Assembly: GCA_023374045.1 (NCBI GenBank)
Contig: CM041778.1
Location: forward strand, 288,897,533 to 288,961,532
DNA length: 64,000 bases
Direction of reading: 5' to 3'
From: Limonium bicolor
Lineage: Eukaryota > Streptophyta > Magnoliopsida > Caryophyllales > Plumbaginaceae
Position numbers and translations under genes: made by a program. This document shows positions 35,919-49,250 of this stretch, piece by piece (within the stretch, counting starts at the first letter, position 1; every line of letters starts with the position of its first letter). The notes under the pieces are model-generated. The model saw only the letters and a program-made list of their open reading frames with translations. It did no database searches and had not been told where the DNA came from.

Positions 35919-37782
35919 CTGCTATAACAGGGCTGTTCGGGAAATTATAATCACTACAAAGTACTTAGTAAAGTACCATAAAGTTAAACGAGACCACTAT
36001 GACCATGGAAGGGCTTAATAGCCTAACCTCTGTGATTGTAAGTACACCAGTCAGCAAGAAGCTAGACTTGGTTAAGGTAAGAAGATGTTGTGAAACCATG
36101 AAAATTTTTCTTTCAACCCAGATTTTCACAAACCCTTTTCTTTTCAAACCAGATTTTCTTTCAAACCAACACTTCTTTCCAACCTTCTTTAAAACCAAAC
36201 CAGTAAAACCAAGAGCAGTTGATAAGATACAGCAATGGATAAACTTTCCCTCGATTAAGTTCGGGAAGCAGGGAATGAATATTGTCACGGGACAATATAA
36301 GGGAGTTGACAACAGAATACTTCACCTAGGCGTGTGACGGACACTACAAGTGTACCAACTGTGTTGTGGGACGACCGCACTCCGATAGGAGCATGTGGGC
36401 CTGACAGACCTACTTATGGGTTAGTTGGGTAAGTAGCAATGTATCAGTATGATACCCCATATATGTATACGAGTAGAGTCCGAAACACGGGGAGTAGTCG
36501 ACTCCGTCTACGGGCAGCAGTATAAATCAAACGAGAGCTAAGGATTACAAGGAATAGTTGAAGTTAAAGAATTCAGTTAAGTTAGCAAGACTAAAAGGAT
36601 TAGTGAATTCCTTTCAAGGAAATGTTTAAGAGTTAGGAAGTGCGATGGGCACAAACTGTTATGTAAAGACACCACATATGTCTTAAGGATCCTTAGGGAT
36701 AAACATTATAACTGGAATGGTGACCCAGCCTGTACTTGGCAAGCAGATGCCTAATGTGGACACATTAATGTGCAATGTACGGGATGAATTCCCAGAATAA
36801 GTACCTACACTACCAGGAAATGTTAATCTTCACAGAAGAAGATAGTAACCAGTAAAAACGCGAAAGGCGTAGCCAATGGAATGTACCAATAAGTGTGAGC
36901 CAAATGTAATGGCATAACTTAGCAACACCCAGGAGAAACCCTTAAAGGGTGTTGCATCAGCAATTGTTGCACGAAATAACGTGACAGAAACATAAGGGTT
37001 GAAACTAACACACAGTTTAGACATAAATTGTCAGGAGACGGACTGACAAACCCAAGGGGCATCCCATGAAAGGAAACGGAATGCAACGACCTTGTCATGG
37101 AGCTCAGTATAATATCTAAACCATGTAATGTAGTACAGAGAAGTACATATGTGTGGACAGCCTACAATGAGCCCAGCTCAAGGCAAACAAGGCTAATAAG
37201 CCATAAGTAAGATATGTTTTATAAATTCGATTGATGGTAGAAGTTCATGTTGTATAAGTGAATAGAGTGGTAAACGAACCACTGCATTAAGAGTGGGGAT
37301 ACCTCTCGACATTGTGACACCGCAGGAGCGGTAGTTATGTGAATCAAGTTCAAGAAATATGTTAAGGATTGACCATGTTGTTATTGAAGGAGAAATTAGC
37401 TTAGTAGTATGTGTATAAAGTGAAGCACCTGGCTGAATAACGCCGGCTTGTGACTCGAATGATCGATGCTCAAGGAGCATTCAGTTGTCATCCAAATGAG
37501 GGATGAACCGTAATGTGAATAATGTAAATTTATGTGTGGAAGTTGAGGTGACAGTAGATACGATATAAGTTGATGTTATACAGGGAGTAAGAGCACGGTG
37601 CGCAACGAGCGACCGTTGTATAAATGTTGTTAAACGATAACGTAACAGGTAAGATCAGTTATGAGTTAAACTCAGTGGAGATGCAAGATGAGTGGTGTTA
37701 AACAGACTGGGCAATAAGCCAGTGGTCGGTACTATATGATGAGGAACTCAGTGTGAATTCCATGGCGAATCACATAAGGGAT

Positions 37783-37875
37783 TTACTGTCAAGAGTTTAC
37801 GCCTCTGCACTCTGTATGACTGAGTGTTTTGGTATTGCACTTGCGCAGTAATGATCGAGTGGGATAGCTAGGAAT
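37783..37875 (+). other. Block nearly identical between LARDs A and B
   Basis: 93 bp matching 52126-52219 with four substitutions and one 1-bp indel by eye, inside interiors that otherwise align poorly. It contains TTGGTATTGCAC and GGGATAGCTAGGAAT. Translation gives no family I recognise. Confidence 0.75.
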
Positions 37876-38580
37876 TGGAAACATGTTAATTGTGAATAAT
37901 GTTGTAATGGCCGATGCATAGGAAATGCAAGGCCGCACCAATAAAAGAATACTTGTACAAAACCAAATGTGGAGACATGATTAACAGTAAGTGACTACAG
38001 TAGCACTAACTGCCAAATAGCGGTATGGAATATACCACGAAGGTTGTAAATAGTTGAGAGAGCACTACACACTAGGTAGTAGCTCAATCTCAACCGACAG
38101 TAAGTCGGAAGCGAACAAGTCAATCATTGTGAAATACATAGTAGTATACACAGTAAATTGTTATGAAAATTGTGAAACTCACCGAATCCGCTCAGGGTAA
38201 AAGATACCGTGCGTCGGTTGAGAAACCATTGTTACCAAGATGAAGGTGACAATTGGGGATGTACAATACAGTAAGAATAACAAAAGGGAGTAATTAAGCT
38301 CTACAGTTATTAAAGTTTCGCAGCAGAAACTAGTGAACCAGTGATTCAAATGTACAACGTAAATAATGAACATGAGTGAATGGCTAATTATTAACGCCTA
38401 AAAGCCTCACAGGCCAGGACCGAAACCGGTTATGAGTTATAACTCCAATCCGAATTCTTGGTTTACGGACTAAACCGCCAATATGGTTGAGATCCTCTAA
38501 TCAGAATCCGTTGTGTAATAGACCGCGTGGAAGTTAAAACACTTCACGACGGCAGAGCATTTAAGCAATGTTTAGTGATT

Positions 38581-38615
38581 GATTACGTGGGCGTAATCCC
38601 TTTTAAGGGGGGTAG
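38581..38615 (+). other. Internal hairpin and PPT-like tract, element A
   Basis: GATTACG, loop TGGG, CGTAATC, then TTTTAAGGGGGGTAGAG. The purine tract equals the terminal PPT but is about 1.34 kb upstream of it and is not followed by an LTR. Element B has the same arrangement. Confidence 0.75.
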
Positions 38616-39603
38616 AGCGCAAAACCACTTAGTGTATATTACCGTACAAGTGTACGTAGTGTATGTGATTCATATTGTGCATAGCACAAATTATTGTTTG
38701 TTTTGATGATTGGGTGTGTGTTACGTAAACATACACATTCATTCATGGTTTAATTGTGGTAATTGCGCACAGAAGATGCGAATACCATTGTGATAAGTGG
38801 TGTGTTAACAGTTGTGTGTGATTGTACAAGTGTGGGGAGTAGATAAACTCCCGGGGGAACAAAAGCCCCGACAGTGTATAAATGTAAAACCAGGTGTAGT
38901 ATTTTGGATAAAATATATGTGTATATAATATATATGTATACTTAAAAGTGATGCATGAAAGGGTATGATACCGACATAGAACCTAGTGAGAAGAAGATTC
39001 CCTAGGCAACAGGGTTAAAAGTGAATGGAGGTAACTGATAGACGGAGTTCTATCCTTTGGAGATGTTGTGATCATGACTAGAATGATTCAAAAGATAGAA
39101 AATTGGAAATGAGTGATTTACTTGATGCTTGAAAATGAAGGGGAGGTGGAACTTGATTTGCATGCGATCAAGGGAAGCCGAACACAAATTGGAGTGGAAG
39201 GATAGTTCAACACTGATGCTGATCACATCAGGGTTGGATGACTCTTGAAACTCCCTATAAGTGGTCACGAATAACCACGCTAATAAAAGAAGCAAAGAGC
39301 TTAAGTTGGACTTGGAGTCGTGTGTGTTTTCAAAAGGATTTTAAATTGGTATTTATAAAACGTTGATGGATACTTTACGTAAATAAAGTCTTCTTACTTA
39401 ACCTCACAAGGAAATTTTAAACTTATGTGATTGTTTTAATCTCCTAAAGGCACGGGGACGGAAGGTGTCCATCGCGACCGTGTTCTGCGGGATCACAGTG
39501 TATATCAAGGATATTTTTGATTGCTATACATGCTCTGACATGTTGTGTGGTATGTGTAATGAATGTTGTTTTGACTTGGATTTCTTAAAGTGTATACTAT
39601 CAA

Positions 39604-39842
39604 GGCCTATGAGTCTAAATGTGTGGTGTCACATAGACCTATGTGTCTAAAGACTGTTATGTTACCAGGACCTATGTGTCCAAATGTGGTTATGTTACCC
39701 AAGACCAGTGAGTCAAAGGGGTTGTTATGTATGTGTAAGTGTTGTTAAGATACCCGGACCATAGAGTCCGAGGTTATCATGTGGATATGTTATGTTATGT
39801 GTGGATGTGAATATGTTGCCCGGACCATCAAGTCCGAGGTTG
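39604..39842 (+). repeat. Array of small GGACC/GTCC hairpins, element A
   Basis: Six short inverted repeats, for example GGACCTATGTGTCC (39668) and CGGACCATAGAGTCCG (39756), separated by phrases such as TGTGGTTATGTTACC. Not seen in this form in B. Confidence 0.55.
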
Positions 39843-39920
39843 TGATGTAAAGTGTGTTTGGTTAAGGAAGTTTATTTCCAAGTGATTCCGTGTTCAAATC
39901 TAATGATGTGTGGAAAGTGT

Positions 39921-39954
39921 GAACTTCGAGGACGAAGTTCTTTTAAGGGGGGTA
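39921..39954 (+). other. Terminal hairpin and polypurine tract of element A
   Basis: GAACTTCG, loop AGGA, CGAAGTTC, then TTTTAAGGGGGGTAGA directly before the 3' LTR. Confidence 0.85.
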
Positions 39955-39957
39955 GAT

Positions 39958-42900
39958 TGAAATACCCCAAACCTTGATATGTGGTTTAAATATCAAATTA
40001 TGGTATGTGAAGGCTAAAAAGTGCCTTAGTAACATCAGTGAACAATTTAAACCAATAGATGCAATAAAGCATTAAGACACAGTTTGAGCAAAAACATGCT
40101 CTAAGCTATGAGTGAACTTGGTTAGGACCCAAAGAGCCTACCAAGACTTGATAACATTTAATTATGATGTAATAAGGCTAAATAAGTCCTTAAGAAACTT
40201 TGGTAGACAATGAAACCAAACAAAACACAAGGTAATACCTTAAAGTCAATATGAGCAAAAATGTGCTCTAAGCTTGGGATAAATGTGTAAAAGACCTAAT
40301 GGTCATACCTATACCTTGTTTATATGTTAATGAACATATTAAATCATTACTAAAGAAAACCAAGCTTGAAAACAAGTTAAAACACAAAATGTGCTTTAAG
40401 GAGTCTTAAAGCACGTTTTTGAAAAATTGTCTTGTAAATGAGTTTTGAATGGCTAAATGTCCATCATTACTCTTTAATTAACATGTGTACTATATAGTAT
40501 CACATTTGGGTGGCCATATTAGTGGGAAATCAAAAATTTCACTTCTATGTGCCTTGTTATAGGTGAATAGTGATTTTTATAACTAGTTTGTAACATATAA
40601 TGTATAAGTGAGTAAGTTGGTCAACAAAGACCAAAACACCCTTCTATTAAAATGGGGGCCGGTTTTTCATGGTGTGAGTCACCAACATGTAAAAGAAATC
40701 AAATAAGTAAGGTTAAACTTTAAGTAAAGTACTATTTGCTTTATAAGTTACAAATATCTCTTAAAAGCAAATTCTATCTTCATTCTCCCTTCCTCCTTCA
40801 TTTCACACGGTTCCCTTCTTCTTCTCTTCTCTTCTCTTCTGTTCTCTCTCGGTTGTGCTACAGCACATATATCATCTTCAAGCTTTGACCACTTGTATCT
40901 TCTAGTTCCCTTGGCCAAATCAAATTCCAAGACCATATTTGTCTTAGTTAGGTCAAGCTCTACACTTCCCTCTTTTCAAATCTCCAAGAACTCAATTTTG
41001 GTGCCATGAAGATTCACCATTGAAGGAGCTTGAGCTCATCTTTTCACATATTCTTGTTCTCCTTTGCTTCAAGGTAAGGAAACTCAAAGAAAATCCATGT
41101 TTCCTCCATATGTTTGTTGTCCGAAAATTCCTCACAATGGGCTTATTTATTGTTTTTTAGCTTCATTTGAATCTTCCAAGGACTAGGAGGAGTCCTCTCT
41201 TGATACTTGTTCAAGTTCTCTTCCAATTCCAAGGTAAAACAATTACCTTAATGTGTTAAAACAATATGTAACTAGGGTTTACAATGAGGTGAAGCACAAT
41301 GCTTGAATACTCATTATGTTGTTTGTATAATGTTTAGAAGTTGACAAAACCAAATACCCCACCGGTTTACAAGGAACAAGAAAGAAATTTGTGAGGAAAA
41401 AGAGGTAAACAAACTATCTCAATGTAGTTTAAATGCCTTAGGAAAATGAGCTTGATTTGCTTGATAAATACCTAAGGAGCCAATGTGAGTGACCTATAAA
41501 GTGTTCTCAAGGAGACTAGTAAAAGAACATATGTTTTGGTGTATGTATTTGCAGGTCAAAGGCATATTTATGTGGGAAATTCAGTGTTTAAGGTTATGCA
41601 ATTTAAGGGCCTAAGAGCCATGTTATTTAAGGGCCTAAGTGCCAAGCAATTTAAGTTATGCACTATATTGTGATGTAGTGCTTAATGTGTGAAGTTTGTG
41701 TATAAAGATGTGTTTGATGGATTTTAGGTGTTTTGAGTGAAATAAGGTAAAAAAACCTAAGTGGTTGGATGTGAGTATATACTAGAGAAGCTATGGCCAA
41801 ATTTGGGAAAATGTGTAAGAAGTTTTAAGTGTTTAATGTGAGTTGGTGAACTAGGGAGGGGCAAAGGTGAATGAATGATTACTAGAGAGGAAAACATGTA
41901 TTAAAGTGACTTAGAGTGATGCAAGGATTTAGGTGTTGTCTTTGAAGTTCTAGGAATTCAATGTGTGTTTGGGAATGTATTAAGTCTTGGAGGAGTTTGT
42001 ATAAGGTTTAGGTAATGTTGGTGTTCAAGGAACAAGTGATGTTTGGGTATGATGTGAAAAGGAGATTTAGTTAGTAAGAAAAGAAGTTGAGGGATGATGA
42101 TAAGGTGTAGAGGAAACACCTTGGTATTGTGGTCATTATAGGTGAAATGCCACCTAGGAATCATAAGGAGAAAACATGTAAGTGTTAGGAATTTTGTGGA
42201 GATATAAGTAAAGGTTTAAGGAATTAGGAAAAATAGTTTTGTGAGTTTAAGAATATCCTAAGGGTGTGTTTGAAGTGCCAAATGATGTTAGAACACATTA
42301 AGAGGCCTTAGGAGAAGTTTGGTGAAGATTTGACAAAGTTTTGTAGTAAGGAGGCGACCGACCCAGGGGCCGACCCAGTTTGTGGGTCGGTCGAGCCTCT
42401 GTAAAATGTTAGGAATGTGTTCGGTAATGGTCCGACCCAAAAGGGTGGGTCGGACATGGGTCGGTCGGTCAAGTTTCAAAGGTGGAAAAATGTTCGCACA
42501 TGGACCGACCCAGAATGGTGGGTCGGACGTGGGTCGGACGGGCATGTTGTAAGGAAGTAAAAGGGGTCTGTAATGGACCGACCCAGCTGTGGGTCGGTCG
42601 GTGGGTCGGTCGGACCAAACATGGTTTAAGGTTATGAATGATATGTGATGATGGGGATTGGTAGGTAATGATGTTATAAGGATGTTAAGGACATGTTAGG
42701 TGAGTTTAATGACATAAGTGGGTTAAAAGTTGTATTAAAATGTGAGAGTAAAACAAGTTAAAAATGTAAGTTATGTAACTAAGTTAACGGGGAAAAATTA
42801 AGCATTGACATTAAATGATCAAGCAAACCGATGTTAATGAAAACACGTGTGATGTTAACAGTTGTTCGAGAATTGCTCGAGGAATAAATGGACAGGATAA

Positions 42901-44510
42901 GTGGACTCCGGTGACAGGTATGGTTTTCTTGCAACCTGCGTCCTACCGGATTACACCGGCTTGTATGCCAATGTGTTTTCTGTATGTTTGCCACGTTGTA
43001 AGATAAAACATGTAATGAGTTTACAGTAATTCATATGTGGCGTGTTCAACTCCGATACCATTTAATCTCAGCAGTGTTAACCTTAGTTAACTGAGTCTAG
43101 GATCACTTGAGAGTTCGGTATTCGGAGCAAACGACCCGTACCATGGGACGTACTAACCACGGCTATGCGTGTGTAAATGTGTGATATGTGTATGTGAATG
43201 TAGGGATCTCCCTTGTGTGTTAACCCAGTTGTAATACTGTATGTGTTGTTATGTGATAGGCTCCATAGTGGGGTTCTAACTAATATCTAAAGTGAGTATG
43301 TACTAACAGTAGTGAGGAATCCGGTTTGGCCGGTCGCGCGTTGTTTGGGAGAGGGTATCCTTCCTAGCCTTACCCTTCTCTTTGTTATGGTTGTTTCCCT
43401 CACGGGTTATGATCTCCCATTAGCTTACTCCAAAGCTTACCTATTCTGACTTATGATCGGTTTAGTGGGAACCTGTGTTTGTGTGGTGTGTTAGGGCCTC
43501 CAAACCCGAACCGCCTTAACTTAAGTTACTCGTCCAACTATTAGGACGGTAATGAGTGTTGGTGTTATTGTATAACGAGCTTATCATGAGACTGGCAACA
43601 TTCTCTAGGCTCACCAGTGTGTTTGTGATGTTTGGGTCGGTTCCTAAGCGAACCATTCCCGTTGTGTTATGTGTTTTGTTGTGATGCAGTATTCATTGCG
43701 GTACTGTGTTGTGTACGTAGAACGTGCAAGTGTTGTTAAGTGTTGTATGTAGTGTATGTCGTAGGTTGTATAATGTGGAGTGTGTTGTATAATGTAGATT
43801 GTGTGGATCATGGATATGATTCCCAGTTTGTGATAAGAGGCGTTTAAGGATAACCCGATTTAAGGGTATGTGTCGTCTATTAAGGAAGTAGCTCCGTTGG
43901 AGGAGAAACACTCTAGGGATGATGAAACCATGGGTGACTTGTTAAGTAGGATGTATTATCCGATTGTTGAGCCTATTGAGGCGAAATGTTAAGTGTTGTG
44001 TGTTTATTGTCACATGCATGATTTAAATATAATCAACTGCATGCTAAGACGACAATTAGTTGTGCGTGGCCCGGTAGCATGTGGGCTGCGGGATTACCAT
44101 ACCAGCAAAGGTGCTGAGCCCCTTGGGGCCACCCCTTTCTCTTCTTTTCCTATTTCAGGTACGAAGTGCTGGAAGCCGTTCGAGAGTAGGACGGGTAGTC
44201 ATTGTACATGGGTAAACAATTAAGTGTATGTATACAGTAGGTGTAGTAAGACCGAAATTGTTGTCGGCATCAGTTTATAAGTACTCGGTATAGTTGTTAA
44301 GGTGTATGTTGTTGTTATTGTTAATGGAAAGGGATTGATGTATAGTTGCTCGGGAATTTAGCCCATCAGACCGGTACATTGTGTATGTATTAGCCTTGTT
44401 AGCCACGTGGGTGGCTAACGGCGTGTAACACCAACAAGTTAAGTAATGTGATGAGGATGTTCTTCCGCTGCAGTTTGTTGTAAGTATGTTAATGTTGGAT
44501 GGGGGTTACA
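39958..44510 (+). repeat. 3' LTR of element A
   Basis: 4553 bp, TGAAATACCCC to GGGTTACA, partner of 30492-35068 with the same landmarks: inverted repeat at 40391-40414, ACCGAC array at 42354-42616, hairpin and CAG/GT site at 44118-44159. Followed by ATGCA. Confidence 0.95.
42354..42616 (+). repeat. ACCGAC/GTCGGT palindrome array, 3' LTR of A
   Basis: Copy of the array at 32897-33160. The palindromes are kept while small indels surround them. Confidence 0.85.
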
Positions 44511-44515
44511 ATGCA

Positions 44516-45045
44516 AAAAGAAATACCTTACCTAATTTCTTAGTAGTCTGCCTTGTCACTTGTTTCAAGTGGCTACAAATTCATTCTTTTCTTCTCCATG
44601 TGGCCGAAAGCTTGCTTGATATGGGCATTTTATGGAGCCAAGAACCAAAACAATAAACTAAGAAAAAGTTTAGCCAACTTTGACATTATATTGTCAAAAG
44701 AGAGATTCCTCCATTTCTTGCCTATCCTTAATTCATTACGTGAGCTAGCATTCCCTTGCTACTCACTGTCCGAAATTGGTAAGTCCTTTCTCTCTTTTTC
44801 TTCTTCCTTAGTTAACTTCTTTTATGAGCTTCAGCTCCATTAATGGAGATTTAACCTTAAACTCCATTTTGTTAAATTCCTAGCAACATCCAAACAAGTC
44901 TTGAAGCAGAATCATTCCTAGCAACTTGCAAGATTTTGCCAAGATTAGTACTCAAGGAGTTGTTCTTGATTCACAACAACTCAAGGAACAAACAAGATCA
45001 AGTTAAGGTATATTTTCATGTTTGAAATCCTAGTTAAATACCTAA
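44516..45045 (+). repeat. Element G, LTR middle part
   Basis: 530 bp between A and B that continues 28944-30491. It has T/C-rich stretches (44780-44815) and an AAGGTA motif near 45007, as in the leader part of the other LTRs. A 96-codon open frame at 44553 shows no known motif. Confidence 0.5.
45041..45045 (+). other. Target-site duplication of element B, left copy
   Basis: CCTAA, repeated at 58573-58577. Confidence 0.9.
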
Positions 45046-47013
45046 TGAATTACCCCGAACTTAAATATGGTGATTAAATTATTTTAGTATGGTATTTAAG
45101 GGCCTAATAGTGCCCAAGTAATTTTGGTAGGGAAAATAAATCCAAAAGAAATAAAGAAACGCTTTAAAAGCGAAAAACGCTAAATAAGCGTTAATAACCA
45201 TAGGAGGTATGAGACTCGGTTAGAGTATTGTAAGGATTCCAAAGGCTTATTCATGCCTAATTAATATACGGGAATGACTCCCGAAGAAAACGGAACCAAA
45301 TAATGTATTAAAACGCTAATAGAGCTTTAGCGCACGTTTTTCCGAGAAAACTCGAAAACGTGATTTGAAGTGGTCAAACGAACCCGTAAAAATTATAAAT
45401 CATTAAATAAACTATTATTAAGCATTAAAGAAGCTTAATAACCAATAAAAATAAAGATAAGAAGAAACGAGAAAATTCCGGAAAAACGGGCCCCGATTAG
45501 GGAAATAGTACCAAAACGGGTGTAAGTAACATGCGTTTCGTAAAAGATGAAAAAACGCTCCAGCTAGTTTACGTGTGGAGGCCGGTTTTATTAAGTCAAT
45601 GAGCCCTCACACACACTCACATATAGCTAATTAAATAAGAGGCAAAAAGCAAAAAGGAATAAAGCATAAGTACTCACCTTTTTTCTCTCACCTCATTTCT
45701 CTCTTCTCTCTCCCCTTTCCCTTCTTCCCACCGATTTTGCTCCTCTATCTCTTCTTCCCCATTTAAAGAGAAAAGCACACCATTATGAAGCTTGGAGTCT
45801 CCTCTTTCAAACAAGGTAAAAATCTCCACGAAAGACCTCACCTTTCTCCATTCCTTAAGCATGGCCGATTTTGTCTCTCTCTCTTATCTTGTTTTTTTTC
45901 TCTTGGTTTGGAGCTTTATTTCAACCCTCCAATGGTGGGGGTTGACCCCCTTCTTGATTCAAGGGTGAGAAACCCTCTTGAAAAGCTCAAAAGGTAAACC
46001 CTAACTATATGCTCCGAGGCCTTTCATTGAATTAAGACTACCTAAGGGTTTAGATAATTAATTGAGTGTATTTTGTGTTTCTTGAATGTTGGGATGGAGT
46101 TTGGAAACTCCATTCCCTCTTGACCGATTTTGAGAAGATGAGGAGCAAGAGGAGAATTTAAAAGAGGATTTGAGTATTCAAGGTAAGGAGGAATCTACCT
46201 TAACTAATAATTTAATGTATTTGAATTATGGGAATGGGTTAAAGAAATGAATGAACCCAAAACTGGAATGGGGAGGTAGGAATGAATTAAGAAGGATTTT
46301 AAAGTGTGTGTGTAATAAGGGCCTTAGAGCCAATAATTGGAGTATGTGTATTAGTAGTGTGTTTGTGGAAGTTTTGGTAAATTGATATTGCTTTGAGTGC
46401 TGGTAGGACCTTGTAAGGGTTGGCGGTGGTAGATTAGGAATGAATTTGTGAGGAGTATGTGTGTGGATAAGTAAGAAAAGTAGTGAACTATGGCAAAATT
46501 TTGGTAGGAATTGTGCATTAATGGATGACTTGGTGAATGAGAGAACCAAGGTGTGTATTGGTGTTAGTAGAGGTATTTAGTAACCATGGAATGATAGTTG
46601 TGGGATGGGAATTAAGGGTGTAAAAATCTGTAGCAAAGAGGGTGTAGCACAATTGATTCCTTAGAAAAAGGTTTAGTGTGCATAACCTTGAAAATGGAGT
46701 ATGGACTTGGGTTATGGTAAATGGCAATGGTTATAAAAGGATTTGAAATGGTTAAAATGGGTGAGAACAAGAGGTAGGGTGCCAAGAGAAGTTTAGAAAT
46801 GCACTAGAGTGCATAAGTGCAAAGATGAGTATTGAAGTTGTAGAAATTGAGCAAGGATTTGAAGCAAGGATTTGAGTAATGAATTGGGGAGGTTTGGAGT
46901 ATGACGTGGGGTGTTTAAAGGTACTTAAACATGTAGGAAACTTGTGGAAATGATTAGGAAAAAAGATTGGGTGAGGATTGAGGTGAATTGGAGTAATTAA
47001 AAAGGGGTTTGCA

Positions 47014-47124
47014 GCCGACCTACCCAGGCGACTACCCTAGACTGGGTCGGTCGGACTAATCCTGTAAACCTGGGTTACTCTCTGCAGCCGACCACCAGGC
47101 GACCACCAGAGGGGTCGGTCGGCC
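47014..47124 (+). repeat. CCGACC/GGTCGG palindromes, 5' LTR of B
   Basis: Two units of GCAGCCGACC ... GGGTCGGTCGG, about 75 bp apart. This copy has lost several single bases relative to 56375-56490, weakening the second stem. Confidence 0.75.
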
Positions 47125-47159
47125 TTTATAAAAAAAATTAAAAATTATTAATCAAAATT

Positions 47160-47280
47160 AAATATATATATATAATATATTGTACATAGAAATATATATA
47201 TATATATATACTTATACACATACATACATATATTTATATACATATACGATATATATATACATACACATATATATGTATAA
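47160..47280 (+). repeat. TA/CATA microsatellite in 5' LTR of B
   Basis: Runs of TATATA and CATATA just 3' of the palindromes. The 3' LTR has a shorter version at about 56530-56612. Confidence 0.85.
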
Positions 47281-48296
47281 GTAAGACATTAGTGCTAGAA
47301 TAATGAAAGTAAGAAAGTTAAGCACACAAGAGATAAACTAAGAATAACGGGACAACGGGGTAAGTACGGGAGTAGTGATTATTTGTGTATCGTATGAACA
47401 TAGTATTAATAATAATGTTCGAAACATTATCAGTGGATCAAGTATGAACCGAGCAATGTGAGGCGACCCTGTAAAGTTAAACCATGGTGTAAGGTATGAT
47501 TTTCTCATGCCCCGTATGCTAACCGAGTTACGTTGATTTGTGTGCTGTATGCCGGCTAATCAAGGCTAAAGCATGAAAACGGTTTATTGCCTTTCATTGT
47601 ATGTCTTGCTGTATGTTGTATATGCTAACCCTTCTTGATTGATTGTGTGGCTTCACTTAGTGCGTAGACTGACTCATAGATGAATCTTGTTGTTTAGTGA
47701 CTCGTAGTACGAGTTATGTTGTGAACGAACGGAAACGTAGAAACACACTAAACTAACGAACCAACAAACGATAACGTAAACCAATGAACTCACTAGAACG
47801 TGAGAGAGTGTACGGGAGTAGTAACCTCTTGATAACGGTAGGGGAACCAAAATGAACAACCCACAAACAATAAGTAGTGGAAGTATGTAAGTAACCCCTG
47901 TTAGAGGAATTAATGTTGATGCAAGGCATGAACCATGAGAGTAGTAAAGAATGATGAGGGATCTTCAAACCCCTTAGCAAATTAGTCAACCCACTATGAG
48001 AGGACCCGACAGATGTGAGTAATGTCCCGAACATGAGACTATTCGATACGTTGAGGGAACCCTTAAATCTGAGAATACTAGACGGTGGCAATTCCCTAAG
48101 CTAGTGGAGGTTATCGAGAGAGATACTTCTAGGGTAAACCATGAGATGGTAAGATACTCCAAGAGTGGAGCGTTGGGAATTTGATTAGTCCGATAAAAAT
48201 GGACATCGTATATTTTAGGAGCTAAGTGTATAGCCTTTGAATTTGTAGGTCCGGTGCCGAGTCTTGTGCATGACTCCGCCCAGAGACCAAAAGTAA

Positions 48297-48470
48297 TGAG
48301 TATTGAGTATTGCGTATGTATGAGTAAAGTAACGAGTAATGAGTAATGAGTAATGAGTAAGTATGAGTATGTAATGAGTACCGAGCAATGAGTAAGTATG
48401 AGTAAGGAGGAGTATGGGTACGGAGTAGGTGAGAGCAAGTCCCGAGTACTGAGTAAGAGTAAGTAATGGT
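48297..48470 (+). repeat. ATGAGTA-type short tandem array, 5' LTR of B
   Basis: Repeats of GAGTAAT, GAGTAAGT and GAGTATT. The 3' LTR copy spans about 57625-57800 with one unit fewer in the purest part. Lack of stops in this array creates long open frames on the other strand. Confidence 0.8.
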
Positions 48471-49238
48471 AGCAGAGAGTATTGAGTAAAGTATGATTGA
48501 AATAACGAGCAAGGTATTGAGCATAGTGTAAGTAAAACAACGAGTGAGTAAGAATAAGCTTAGTGTAAGCTTGCGAAACCGAGTAAGGGGAAAGAGAGCA
48601 TCCGATGAAACCGGATGAACGACTAACTGAACGAACCTTGTATATGTGTGTAAGTATGGTTGATTGTATTGTTGTAGCATGAGTATGTATATAAAATGAA
48701 CTCCATGTATATGCAACCCAAAGTAGTCGGCGTTCCGCGGTTAGCACGCGGTATGTGCGAAAATCATATTCAGCGTAAGCTGACCCCCTAGGGGGAACGT
48801 TTTTAGTGTGCAGGTACCCGAAGGGGCGACATTTTTATTCTTACAGGTATTCGAAGCTGACCACCGTTCGAGAGAGTTGGATGGGGATTGCTATGTAAGC
48901 ATGGGTAGTTGAATTATAGGATTTGTGCTTGTATTGTAATGCGAATTTGGAAGTCCAAAATGTATCGGTAATTTAAGGATTGTAGTATACTCGGTATAGT
49001 ATTGTATTGGAGTTGTATTTGAATTATGGTTGAGTAAGCAATGTGATGCAATGTATTGTGTAGAGCACTCGGTATGTTCATATTCATCAGACCGATAGTA
49101 TGTAGGATTGTAACTCGCCTTGTTAGTCACGTGGGTGACTAATGGCATTGTACCCCACCGTTGAGTAGGTAATATCCGCTGCGAAGGTAAGTAATTGTAC
49201 AGTAATGACGGTATTAGCGGTAGAGGTGTTTTAAAAAG

Positions 49239-49250
49239 TGGTATCAGAGC
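49239..49250 (+). other. Primer-binding site of element B (iMet type)
   Basis: TGGTATCAGAGC, five bases after the 5' LTR. Confidence 0.9.

Larger units (their letters stand above)
35069..39957 (+). other. Non-coding interior of element A
   Basis: No gag, protease, RT, RNase H or integrase motif. It is collinear with the interior of element B, with islands of similarity: 35086-35420; a hairpin at 35900-35918; about 36040-36080 (CCAGTCAGCAAGAAGCT); 36303-36400; a near-identical block at 37783-37875; and an internal hairpin-PPT at 38581-38615. A 113-codon frame at 35999-36337 (start MTMEGLNSL) shares its last ten codons with B by silent changes plus one V/M change, but B has stops upstream in that frame. 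I do not call it a gene. Confidence 0.7.
30492..44510 (+). mobile_element. Element A: LARD-type non-coding retrotransposon, 14.0 kb
   Basis: LTRs of 4577 and 4553 bp, matching ATGCA duplications, an iMet-type PBS, and a PPT directly before the 3' LTR. The 4.9-kb interior has no gag or pol motif in any frame. These are the marks of large retrotransposon derivatives, which move with proteins from another element. The two LTRs are nearly identical in substitutions but differ by many 1-4 bp indels. Confidence 0.9.
45046..49233 (+). repeat. 5' LTR of element B
   Basis: It starts TGAATTACCCC (one change from the family start). It holds an inverted repeat CACGTTTTTCCGAG/CTCGAAAACGTG at 45333-45362, a C/T-rich leader at about 45680-45750, AAGGTAA at 45813, 45991 and 46181, an ACCGAC-type array at 47014-47124, a TA microsatellite at 47160-47280, an ATGAGTA-type array at 48297-48470, and a CCCCCTAGGGGG palindrome with a CAG/GT site at 48784-48847. 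Confidence 0.95.

Noticed and set aside
35999..36337. 113-codon frame in the interior of A as a possible gag remnant
   Set aside because: Only the last ten codons look conserved with B, and B has stops upstream in that frame. The body is a low-complexity F/K/P stretch.
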